Positions 53,422-60,795 of a stretch of DNA of 64,000 nt are shown piece after piece. Each line of letters starts with the position of its first letter. Positions within the stretch are counted from its first letter, which is position 1. Below the pieces are notes generated by a model. The model saw nothing but the letters and a program-made list of their open reading frames with translations. It had not been told where the DNA came from and made no database searches. Both the position numbers and the translations under genes were made by a program. Source of the stretch: Metarhizobium sp017305935 (GTDB lineage: Bacteria > Pseudomonadota > Alphaproteobacteria > Rhizobiales > Rhizobiaceae); assembly GCF_029601685.1 (NCBI RefSeq), contig NZ_JARRIR010000009.1:62001-126000 (forward strand), written 5' to 3'.

Positions 53422-54183
53422 ATGTCGAGACCCTTCGTGGCCATCCCGGCCGATATTCGCGAATTCGATGCAACGACCTGGCATTCCGTCCAGACCCAGT
53501 ATGTCAAGGCGGTGGTCAAGGTGGCGGACGTCTCCACCTTCCTCATTCCGGCCCTGGAAACCGGCAACGACACCGACGCGATCCTCGACCGCGTCGACGG
53601 CCTGCTGGTCTCGGGCTCGGCGACCAACGTGCATCCGAGCCTCTATGGCGCCGAGGCCCGCGACAGCGACGGCCCTTTCGATCCCGCCCGTGACGCCACC
53701 GCCCTGCCGCTGATCCGCCGGGCGCTGGAGCGCGGCATGCCCCTGCTCGCCATCTGCCGCGGTCTGCAGGAACTGAACGTGGCGCTGGGCGGGACGCTGG
53801 AAACCGAAATCCAGGACATGCCTGGCCGTTGGGATCATCGCAGGCCGGAAGGCGTTTCGCGCGAAGAAGCCTATGGCATCCGCCAGGGCGTGCGCATCGC
53901 CGAGGGTTCCTGCATCGCCCGCTATCTCGGCGCCGGCGAAATCCAGGTGAATTCGCTGCATCGCCAGGCGATCTCGGCCTCCGCCCCGCGCCTGCAGGTC
54001 GAGGCAGTCGCCGAGGACGGCACCGTCGAGGCCGTCTCGGTGATCGACGCGAAGGGCTTTGCGCTTGGCGTGCAATGGCATCCGGAATACTGGGCCGAAA
54101 CCGATACGCCCTCGCGCAAGCTGTTCGAAGCCTTCGGCGACGCCGTGCGCGCCTATGCGGCGGCAAAGGCCATCAAGTCGTAA
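53422..54183 (+). CDS. Class I glutamine amidotransferase, gamma-glutamyl-GABA hydrolase-like (peptidase C26)
   Basis: A 253-residue PuuD-like hydrolase with nucleophile Cys112 (AICRGLQELN), His220 and Glu222 (GVQWHPEYW), and LLVSGSATNVHPSLY. PuuD releases GABA from gamma-glutamyl-GABA in putrescine catabolism; homologues act on other gamma-glutamyl amides. No puu genes are nearby, so the substrate is open. ATG 53422 fits the family start. The 255 bp upstream show no gene. Confidence 0.9.
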   Translation: MSRPFVAIPADIREFDATTWHSVQTQYVKAVVKVADVSTFLIPALETGNDTDAILDRVDGLLVSGSATNVHPSLYGAEARDSDGPFDPARDATALPLIRRALERGMPLLAICRGLQELNVALGGTLETEIQDMPGRWDHRRPEGVSREEAYGIRQGVRIAEGSCIARYLGAGEIQVNSLHRQAISASAPRLQVEAVAEDGTVEAVSVIDAKGFALGVQWHPEYWAETDTPSRKLFEAFGDAVRAYAAAKAIKS

Positions 54184-54208
54184 AAATAAAGCGCCGGGAA
54201 GCCGGCGC
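54182..54208 (-). terminator. Terminator of the Inh-like gene
   Basis: GCGCCGG (54191-54197) pairs with CCGGCGC (54202-54208); on the minus strand it runs into TTTATTTTTA. Confidence 0.85.
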
Positions 54209-54218
54209 CATCCATTCC

Positions 54219-54620
54219 TTATTGAACGGCGCGCAGCATCACCGATGCGCCCTGCGGCTCCATGGTTTCATAGCCCGGGCCGTCGCCCTCGACGATCGTC
54301 AGCACCGCCTCGCCGCTGGAATCAGCGAGGATGACGGTGCCGTCCTCGTTCTCCGTCCAGGTTTTTGCCTCGGCCAGTCCCGGCCAGACCGTGTCGCATT
54401 CCGCCGTCGCGCTGAACTGGCGGCTGCGATGCGAGACCGGCTGGCCGCGCATGACGCGGCAGGAGGCATTGCCGTTGAGGTTGGTGGCGGTATAGGCCGA
54501 GGCGATCGGCGCAATCGAGCCGGACACGAGGGGATCGACAGCCTGAGACCCCTGGTGCAGCAGCACTGCGCCGACACCGCCCAGCATGACGACAGCGGCT
54601 GCGAGGACAAAGGCTTTCAT
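54219..54620 (-). CDS. AprI/Inh-family protease-inhibitor-like protein
   Basis: A 133-residue exported protein with a signal or anchor helix at residues 2-21 (AFVLAAAVVMLGGVGAVLL). The rest fits the AprI/Inh/Omp19 beta-barrel: NASCRV and ATAECDTVWPGL (Cys54 and Cys75, likely a disulphide), then TWTENEDGTVILADSSGEAV and a final LRAV. Family members inhibit metalloproteases in the periplasm, but many rhizobial members are uncharacterised. No protease gene is adjacent. Confidence 0.68.
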   Translation of the reverse strand: MKAFVLAAAVVMLGGVGAVLLHQGSQAVDPLVSGSIAPIASAYTATNLNGNASCRVMRGQPVSHRSRQFSATAECDTVWPGLAEAKTWTENEDGTVILADSSGEAVLTIVEGDGPGYETMEPQGASVMLRAVQ

Positions 54621-54714
54621 CGGCTATTCTCCTGGAATCGATACATGGCCCCACCATGCGCCGGAAAAATTGCCAGAGGGTTAAGAAAGCGTTGCCGATC
54701 TAGGTTAACGCATA

Positions 54715-55668
54715 TCAGCCGGAAATGGGCTGCGGCGTCTCCGGAACAGGCGTTCGGGCGCGGCCGATCGAAAACCAGTCGATGATATTGTCGGCGACGA
54801 GATCGGCCATGGCGTTGCGGGTCGGCACGCTGGCCGAGGCGACATGCGGCAGCAGGCTGACCTGCTCGAAGCCGAGCAATGCCTCCGGCACACGCGGCTC
54901 GTCATAATAGACATCGAGGCCGGCGCCGGCGATGGTGCCGCTTTCCAGCGCCGCGATCAGCGCCGCTTCATCGACGCTCCAGCCGCGCCCGACATTGATC
55001 AGCACGCCCTGCGGCCCCAACGCTCCAAGGATATCGGCATCGATGGCCTTGTGCGTCTCCGGCGTCTTCGGCACGATGCAGAGCAGGATATCGACGTCCC
55101 CAGCCATCTCCCGCAGCGAGCCGAAATAACGATAGGGCACGTCGGCGCGCGGATTGCGGGTATGGTAGCCGATCTCCAGCTTGAGCGCTTCGAGGCGATG
55201 GGCGATTTCCAGCCCGATGCGCCCGAGGCCGTACAGCCCGACCCTGCGCCCGCGCAGCGAAAGCGGCGACAAGGGAAAGCTTTCTCCCCTGCCCCAGCGC
55301 CCGGCACGTAAGAACGCCTCCGCCTGCGGCAGGCGGCGCACGGTGTTGATGACCAGTGCCACGGCTGTATCGGCCACCTCGTCATTGAGCACGTCGGGCG
55401 TATTGCTGACGACGATGTTTCGCGCTGCGGCACGCGACACGTCCACCCCATCGTAACCGACGCCGAAGCTGGCGATGATTTCGAGATTGGGCAGCGCATC
55501 GATCGCCGCCGCCGGGAAGCTGCCGGAGACCGCGACGCCACGAATGCCGGCAAGCGTCGCCGCATCCAGCGTCGCCACATCGGCCCGCACGAGTGTGAAC
55601 CGGCCTTCGAGCCGCTCGATAACGCGGGTATGGATACGGCCCGGAACGAGCACGGAGATATCGGTCAT
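54715..55668 (-). CDS. D-isomer-specific 2-hydroxyacid dehydrogenase
   Basis: A 317-residue NAD(P)-dependent dehydrogenase of the glyoxylate/hydroxypyruvate reductase type. The nucleotide motif is GLYGLGRIGLEIA (residues 144-156). Catalytic residues are Arg228 (NVGRGWSVDE), Glu257 (YYDEPRVPE) and His275 (LLPHVAS). ATG 55668 lies 4 bp after the stop of the LacI gene, so the two are co-transcribed and the enzyme probably belongs to the catabolic pathway that regulator controls. Confidence 0.9.
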   Translation of the reverse strand: MTDISVLVPGRIHTRVIERLEGRFTLVRADVATLDAATLAGIRGVAVSGSFPAAAIDALPNLEIIASFGVGYDGVDVSRAAARNIVVSNTPDVLNDEVADTAVALVINTVRRLPQAEAFLRAGRWGRGESFPLSPLSLRGRRVGLYGLGRIGLEIAHRLEALKLEIGYHTRNPRADVPYRYFGSLREMAGDVDILLCIVPKTPETHKAIDADILGALGPQGVLINVGRGWSVDEAALIAALESGTIAGAGLDVYYDEPRVPEALLGFEQVSLLPHVASASVPTRNAMADLVADNIIDWFSIGRARTPVPETPQPISG

Positions 55669-55672
55669 GAGC

Positions 55673-56692
55673 TTACCGCCTGTTGATCGGGCCGGTGGAC
55701 TGGCGGATGCGCATTTCCGGCTTGATGAGATGGATGCCATCCGGCTCGTGACTGCCGAGCAGACGGTCGAGCAGGGCGCGGGCGGCGAGCCGGCCGACTT
55801 CGGCCTGCCCGTTCCACACCGTCGTCAGCGCCGGTGTGGCGATCGCCGCTTCCTCCAGGTCGTCATAGCCGGTGACCGAGATGTCGACGCCCGGCACCAG
55901 CCCGGCGCGGGCGATGCCGTTCATCAGGCCGATGGCGACGAGGTCGTTCCAGCAGACGGCCGCCGTCGGCTTCTGCGGCAGCGACAGAAAATGCACCGCC
56001 GCCTCGAAACCGCCCTGCTTGGAGCGGGGGCCGGGAATGCGCAGGTCCGGATCGACCTCGATGCCGGCCTTGCGCAGCGCATTGACGTAGCCCTGGTAGC
56101 GGTCGCGGCCGGTCGAGGTCTGGTCGGTGCCGCCGATCATGGCGATAGTGCGGTGGCCGAGACCGATCAGGTGGTTGGTCGCCAGCGAAATACCATAACT
56201 GTCGTCGCCGCGATAGGTGGGCAGGTCGACGCCCTCCATCGAGCGGGCGACGAGGATGGCCGGCATACCGTTCTGCTCGGCAAGCTTGATGTCCTCCATC
56301 GGCGTGCCGATGGCCGGCGACATGATGACGCCGTCGCCGCCGAGTTGCAGCAGCGTCTCGATGAAATTGCGCTGCTTCTCGACCGAATCGTAATGGTTGG
56401 AAAGAATGAAGGTGTGCTGGCTGCGATCCAGCTCGCTTTCGATGGCTTTCAGGATTTCGCCATAGAACGGGTTCATGATGTCATGCACCACGACGCCGAT
56501 GATGCCGGAGCGCGAGGTGCGCAGACTGGCGGCGCGGCGATTGTAGATGTAGCCCAGCGCCCTGGCCTGCTCCTTGATCTTGTCGCGTGTGGCCGACGCC
56601 ACCAGCGGGCTGTCACGTAAGGCAAGGGAGACGGTCGCCGTTGAAATGCCAAGCGTTTCGGCGATCGTCGAGAGCTTTATCTTTTGAGCCAC
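55673..56692 (-). CDS. LacI-family transcriptional regulator
   Basis: A 339-residue regulator. The LacI helix-turn-helix is KLSTIAETLGISTATVSLAL at residues 6-25, then the hinge-helix region NRRAASLRTSRSGIIGVVVH. A periplasmic-binding-like effector domain covers 60-335. It lies upstream of and co-directional with a 2-hydroxyacid dehydrogenase gene. The AT-rich region just upstream contains a 12-bp palindrome that could be an autoregulatory operator. Confidence 0.94.
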   Translation of the reverse strand: MAQKIKLSTIAETLGISTATVSLALRDSPLVASATRDKIKEQARALGYIYNRRAASLRTSRSGIIGVVVHDIMNPFYGEILKAIESELDRSQHTFILSNHYDSVEKQRNFIETLLQLGGDGVIMSPAIGTPMEDIKLAEQNGMPAILVARSMEGVDLPTYRGDDSYGISLATNHLIGLGHRTIAMIGGTDQTSTGRDRYQGYVNALRKAGIEVDPDLRIPGPRSKQGGFEAAVHFLSLPQKPTAAVCWNDLVAIGLMNGIARAGLVPGVDISVTGYDDLEEAAIATPALTTVWNGQAEVGRLAARALLDRLLGSHEPDGIHLIKPEMRIRQSTGPINRR

Positions 56693-56750
56693 AAAAGTCC
56701 TCCGCTTCAGCCCAACGAACAGCCGTCGATTCTCGATCTGTAATTAAATT

Positions 56751-56762
56751 GTTTAATTAAAC
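56751..56762. promoter_or_regulatory. AT-rich palindrome upstream of lacI-type gene
   Basis: GTTTAATTAAAC is a perfect 12-bp palindrome in an AT-rich island (56735-56770) 58 bp before the LacI-type start. It may be an operator or promoter element; LacI operators usually have a central CG, which this lacks. Confidence 0.4.
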
Positions 56763-56824
56763 GATTTTAGCCTGCTTCGGCAATCGTAAAAATTGCGTTC
56801 CGGCGAATGAGCCGTCGGCCTTGC

Positions 56825-57328
56825 CTATTCCTCCTCGGCGGCGGGCGGCTCGATGCCCTGCAGGTTGAGGTCGACAGCGCGCAGCAGGCGGATCAGCACC
56901 CGCCTTTCCTTGTCGGAAAAACCCTTCAGCGCCAGTTCGTCGCAGGCGGCGGCGGCGCGGGAAATCAGTTCGACGCTGCCCTGGCCGGCCTCGGTCAGAT
57001 GCACCTTCGTCTGGCGCTGGTCCTGCGCATCGGCGTGACGGCGAACGAAGCCCTGCGCCTCCATGCGGCCGATAGTGCGGGTCATGGTGGGGGCCTTGAC
57101 GCCGAGCCGCTGGGCAAGTGCGCCGGGCGTCATGCCGTCGGCCTCGAAAAGCGCCATGATGACGCTGTCCTGCCCCGCATAGAGCCCGCCGTCGAGCAGG
57201 CTTCGCGACAACGCCGTGCGCACCGAACGTGCCGCCTGCGTCACCGCCTGGGCGAAATCCAGCGTCACTTCCTCCCGGTTCTTCTTGCGGGCGCTCTTGT
57301 TCTTCTTGCCTTCCTTCTTTTTCCCCAT
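56825..57328 (-). CDS. MarR-family transcriptional regulator
   Basis: A 167-residue winged-helix regulator. A very basic N-terminal tail (GKKKEGKKNKSARKKN) precedes the MarR fold; the recognition region is TPGALAQRLGVKAPTMTRTI, and VRRHADAQDQRQTKVHLTEAG is the wing. ATG 57328 is used; the frame extends upstream without similarity. It is divergent from the creatininase-family gene (79 bp between starts), its likely target together with itself. Confidence 0.9.
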   Translation of the reverse strand: MGKKKEGKKNKSARKKNREEVTLDFAQAVTQAARSVRTALSRSLLDGGLYAGQDSVIMALFEADGMTPGALAQRLGVKAPTMTRTIGRMEAQGFVRRHADAQDQRQTKVHLTEAGQGSVELISRAAAACDELALKGFSDKERRVLIRLLRAVDLNLQGIEPPAAEEE

Positions 57329-57407
57329 GACGCTTTCTTTTCGTGGCTGGACGAAGGCGGTATGTATGCCTGCCCAATCCTTAACCAATGCGGAAGGCAA
57401 TCGCCAG

Positions 57408-58232
57408 ATGCCAATACCCCCGGTCCCACCGAAGCCGCGCTTCCAGGACAACGATCCCGCCCTTTCCCCCGAGGCGCGGCGCGACTGGATCGCGGTGCTG
57501 CCGCTCGGTGCATACGAGCAGCACGGTCCGCACCTTCCCTTCGAGACCGACAGCCTGATCGCCGCCGGCATCGTGAAGGAAACCATCGCCCGCCTGCCGG
57601 AGAACCTGCCGGTCGCCTTCCTGCCGGTCGAGGATACCGGCTATTCCGTCGAGCATATGGATGTGCGCGGCACCCGCACGCTTGCCTATGACGAGGCGAT
57701 CTCTCGCTGGCTGGCCATCGCCGAGGGGCTGAACCGTCTCGGCATCCGCAAATTCGTGATGCTCAATGCCCATGGCGGCAATGCGCCGCTGATGACCATC
57801 GTCGCCACCGAAGCCCGCATGCGCTTCGACATGCTGGCGGTCGCCACCAGTTGGACGCGCTTCGGCCAGCCGGAGGGCTGGATCGACCCGGCCGAGAAGG
57901 CAATCGACATCCATGGCGGCGAGATCGAGACGGCGGTCATGCTGGCGCTCTATCCCGACAGGGTGGACATGGCGAAAGCGGAGAGATTTTCCTCGCGCCA
58001 GAGCGAGTTTGCGCAGCGTTTCCGGCATCTGCGCGCCTATGGTCCGCATGCCTTCGGCTGGAAGATGTCCGACCTCAATGCGAAAGGTGTCGCCGGCGAT
58101 GCGAAGAAGGCAACGGCGGAGAAGGGACGCGCCCTGATCGATCATGCCGTGACCGGCATTCTCGAATTGCTGGCCGATGTCGCCGCCTTCGATGTGGACG
58201 AGTTTGCGCCGCGACCGCATTCCCGCGCATAA
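57408..58232 (+). CDS. Creatininase-family amidohydrolase
   Basis: A 274-residue metal-dependent amidohydrolase. EQHGPHLPFETD (Glu37, His39/His42, Asp48), MLNAHGGN and DIHGGEIETAV provide the binuclear metal ligands of creatininase/formamide-hydrolase proteins. The substrate could be creatinine or another cyclic or formyl amide; context gives no hint beyond the divergent MarR gene. ATG 57408 is chosen over an in-frame ATG at 57366, which would add 14 residues. Confidence 0.88.
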   Translation: MPIPPVPPKPRFQDNDPALSPEARRDWIAVLPLGAYEQHGPHLPFETDSLIAAGIVKETIARLPENLPVAFLPVEDTGYSVEHMDVRGTRTLAYDEAISRWLAIAEGLNRLGIRKFVMLNAHGGNAPLMTIVATEARMRFDMLAVATSWTRFGQPEGWIDPAEKAIDIHGGEIETAVMLALYPDRVDMAKAERFSSRQSEFAQRFRHLRAYGPHAFGWKMSDLNAKGVAGDAKKATAEKGRALIDHAVTGILELLADVAAFDVDEFAPRPHSRA

Positions 58233-58314
58233 AGGCTTTGAACTGCCCCGATTGCCTCCTTATATGGAGGGCAACGCGTTTCCTTCGAGCGTCAGGCTCC
58301 AGACGAGGCTTCCC

Positions 58315-59442
58315 ATGACCGAAACATCCGCTGCCAAGCCCATTCCCGTGACCGTCCTCACCGGCTATCTCGGCGCCGGCAAGACGACGCTGCTCAACCG
58401 CATCCTGACCGAAGCTCACGGCAAGAAATATGCCGTCATCGTCAACGAGTTCGGCGAGATCGGCATCGACAACGACCTCATCGTCGAATCCGACGAAGAG
58501 ATCTACGAAATGAACAATGGCTGCGTCTGCTGCACGGTGCGCGGCGACCTGATCCGCGTCGTCGAGGGCCTGATGCGCCGCCCCGGCCGCTTCGACGGCA
58601 TCATCGTCGAGACAACCGGCCTGGCCGACCCCGTCCCCGTCGCCCAGACCTTCTTCATGGATGACGACGTGCGCGCCAAGACCGAGCTCGACGCCGTCGT
58701 CGCCCTCGTCGACGCCAAGCACCTGCCGCTGCGCCTGAAGGACAGCCGCGAGGCCGAGGACCAGATCGCCTTCGCCGACGTCGTCGTCATCAACAAGACC
58801 GATCTCGTCTCGCCAGAGGACGTCGCCCGCATCGAGGATGTCGTGCGCGCCATCAACCCGTCCGCCCGCATCTACAAGACGACCCGCTCCGGCGTCGATC
58901 TCGCCCGCGTGCTGGACCAGGGCGCCTTCAACCTCGAACGTGCGCTGGAAAACGATCCGCACTTCCTCGACCATGACGAGCATGACCACGATCATGTCTG
59001 CGGCCCGGATTGCGACCACGATCACCACCATCATCATCACGATCATGACCACCATCACGATCACGATCATGCCTGCGGGCCGGACTGCAATCACGAGCAT
59101 CATCACCACCATGACCACGCGCCCTCGCCGATCCATGACGTGACGGTCAAGTCGGTGTCGTTGCGTGGCGGCGAGATGAACCCGGACCGCTTCTTCCCCT
59201 GGATCCAGAAGGTGACGCAGACCGATGGCCCGAACATCCTGCGCCTCAAGGGCATCATCGCCTTCAAGGGCGACGAGGAGCGTTATGTCGTCCAAGGCGT
59301 CCACATGATCATCGAGGGCGATCATCAGCGCCCGTGGAAGGAAAACGAACCGCGCGAGACGCGTCTCGTCTTCATCGGCCGCGACCTCGACCGCGAGAAG
59401 CTGGAACGCAGCTTCAAGGCCTGTGAGGCGACGGCCGGCTGA
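58315..59442 (+). CDS. CobW/COG0523-family GTPase with histidine-rich loop, probable metallochaperone
   Basis: A 375-residue G3E GTPase. The P-loop is GYLGAGKTT (17-25), the metal site GCVCC (Cys70, Cys72, Cys73), with VETTGLADP and NKTD. Between about residues 222 and 275 there is a loop of alternating His/Asp runs with two CGPDC motifs, an evident metal reservoir. The C-terminal CobW_C domain follows. COG0523 proteins of this kind deliver zinc, cobalt or nickel. GAGG precedes ATG 58315. It heads a three-gene operon with no spacer to the next gene. It is far from the cob genes, so zinc is at least as likely as cobalt. Confidence 0.93.
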   Translation: MTETSAAKPIPVTVLTGYLGAGKTTLLNRILTEAHGKKYAVIVNEFGEIGIDNDLIVESDEEIYEMNNGCVCCTVRGDLIRVVEGLMRRPGRFDGIIVETTGLADPVPVAQTFFMDDDVRAKTELDAVVALVDAKHLPLRLKDSREAEDQIAFADVVVINKTDLVSPEDVARIEDVVRAINPSARIYKTTRSGVDLARVLDQGAFNLERALENDPHFLDHDEHDHDHVCGPDCDHDHHHHHHDHDHHHDHDHACGPDCNHEHHHHHDHAPSPIHDVTVKSVSLRGGEMNPDRFFPWIQKVTQTDGPNILRLKGIIAFKGDEERYVVQGVHMIIEGDHQRPWKENEPRETRLVFIGRDLDREKLERSFKACEATAG

Positions 59443-59802
59443 ATGGCCCGGCTGAAGGACACCGCAGGCGGAGCGCTGTGCATCGGCGACATCCTCCGCC
59501 TGCCGGAAAACTACGATCTCGGCCCCGGCTCCGCCCCGGTGGACCTGATGGTCTACGAACCGCAGGACGAGGACTGCGGGCTGGGCCTGCTGGTGATCTC
59601 CGGCTATAAGGCAGGGCTGGTCTATGCGCTTTTGCCACGCGAGTCCCTCAAGGACGGCATGCGGGCGCTGGACACCGACTGGCTGACGGAAAACTGGAAC
59701 CGCTGGTTCTGCTATGAACATGGGGATGGAATGCGCGTGATCGATATAGACGGAGTCAGGGTTCTCGGCTGGGACAAACGGGTCATCGAGGCGCTCGCCT
59801 GA
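59443..59802 (+). CDS. Conserved small protein of unknown function
   Basis: A 119-residue soluble protein that I do not firmly recognise. It starts directly after the cobW stop and ends within the WD40 start (TGATG), so it is translationally coupled to both. Visible features are an aromatic/acidic C-terminal half with TDWLTENWNRWFCYEHGDG and VIDIDGVRVLGWD, and a LVISGYKAGLVYALLP core strand pattern. It faintly recalls Imm45-type immunity proteins, but no toxin gene is present and the coupling argues for a role beside the metallochaperone. Confidence 0.75.
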   Translation: MARLKDTAGGALCIGDILRLPENYDLGPGSAPVDLMVYEPQDEDCGLGLLVISGYKAGLVYALLPRESLKDGMRALDTDWLTENWNRWFCYEHGDGMRVIDIDGVRVLGWDKRVIEALA

Positions 59803-60791
59803 TGCCGACCGTCGCCCCCCTCGACATATCGGGCCACGTGCTCGCCACCGCCTTCCTCGGTGACATCCCCTTCTTTGCCGCGGCCAGCGGCACGATCCAC
59901 CGTCTCGATGGCGGCGAAAAGGTCGTCGAGGCCCATTCCGGCCTGCTGACCGCCGTCCGCGATCCGTGGTCGGCCTCGCTGCTGACCGGTGGCGAAGACG
60001 GCAAGGTGATGCGCATCGCCGCCGATGGCGCCACCACGCTGCTGGCAGAAGCGCCGCGCAAATGGATTGCGCAGGTCGCCGGCGGCCCGCAAGGCGCGGT
60101 CGCCTATGCCCATGGCAAGACCAGCTTCGTGCGGCTTGCCGACGGCACGACGCGCGAATTCCCGGAGACGCGCACCGTCGAAGGCCTCGCCTTCGCGCCG
60201 AAAGGTCTGCGCATCGCCGCCGCGCGCTACAATGGCGTGTCGCTGCATTGGGTGGCGACGCCGGGCCAGCCGCTGGATCTGGAATGGAAGGGCGCCCATA
60301 CCGGCGTCACCTTCTCCCCCGACAACCGCTTCGTCGTCACCACCATGCAGGAAAACGCGCTGCATGGCTGGAAGCTCGACGTCAAGCCGGGCACCGAGGC
60401 GCGCCACATGCGCATGTCCGGCTATCCGTCCAAGGTCAAATCGGTCTCTTGGTCGCCGAAGGGAAAGTGGCTCGCCTCCTCCGGTGCCCCGGCGGCGATC
60501 GTCTGGCCGTTTTCCGGCAAGGACGGCCCGATGGGCAAGGCGCCCCTGGAACTCGGCACCCGCGCCAACATCATGGTCACCAACGTCACCTTCCATCCCG
60601 CCGAAGAGGTGCTGGCCATCGGCTTCGTCGACGGCATGGTTCTCGGCGTGCGGATCGCCGATGGCAAGGAGGCGCTGCTGCGCCGCCCTGGCAAGGGCGC
60701 CATCACCTCCATGGCCTGGAGCGGCAACGGCCGCCTTCTCGCCTTCGCCTCCGAAGCCGGCGATTGCGGCGTCATCGACATCAGCGCCTGA
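59802..60791 (+). CDS. WD40-repeat beta-propeller protein
   Basis: A 329-residue protein of seven or so degenerate WD40 blades (for example LTGGEDGKVMRI, GVTFSPDNRFVVTTMQENAL, SVSWSPKGKWLASSGA and SMAWSGNGRLLAFASEAG). There is no signal peptide. Its ATG overlaps the previous stop, making it the third gene of the cobW operon. Beta-propellers of this kind usually mediate protein contacts; partnership with the CobW-type GTPase is inferred from gene order. It ends 4 bp before the convergent bphP. Confidence 0.88.
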   Translation: MPTVAPLDISGHVLATAFLGDIPFFAAASGTIHRLDGGEKVVEAHSGLLTAVRDPWSASLLTGGEDGKVMRIAADGATTLLAEAPRKWIAQVAGGPQGAVAYAHGKTSFVRLADGTTREFPETRTVEGLAFAPKGLRIAAARYNGVSLHWVATPGQPLDLEWKGAHTGVTFSPDNRFVVTTMQENALHGWKLDVKPGTEARHMRMSGYPSKVKSVSWSPKGKWLASSGAPAAIVWPFSGKDGPMGKAPLELGTRANIMVTNVTFHPAEEVLAIGFVDGMVLGVRIADGKEALLRRPGKGAITSMAWSGNGRLLAFASEAGDCGVIDISA

Positions 60792-60795
60792 TTGT

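Noticed and set aside
59000..59130. Short repeated CAC/GAT tracts that look like a DNA repeat
   Set aside because: They encode the His/Asp metal loop of the CobW-type protein in frame; the repetition is a codon effect.
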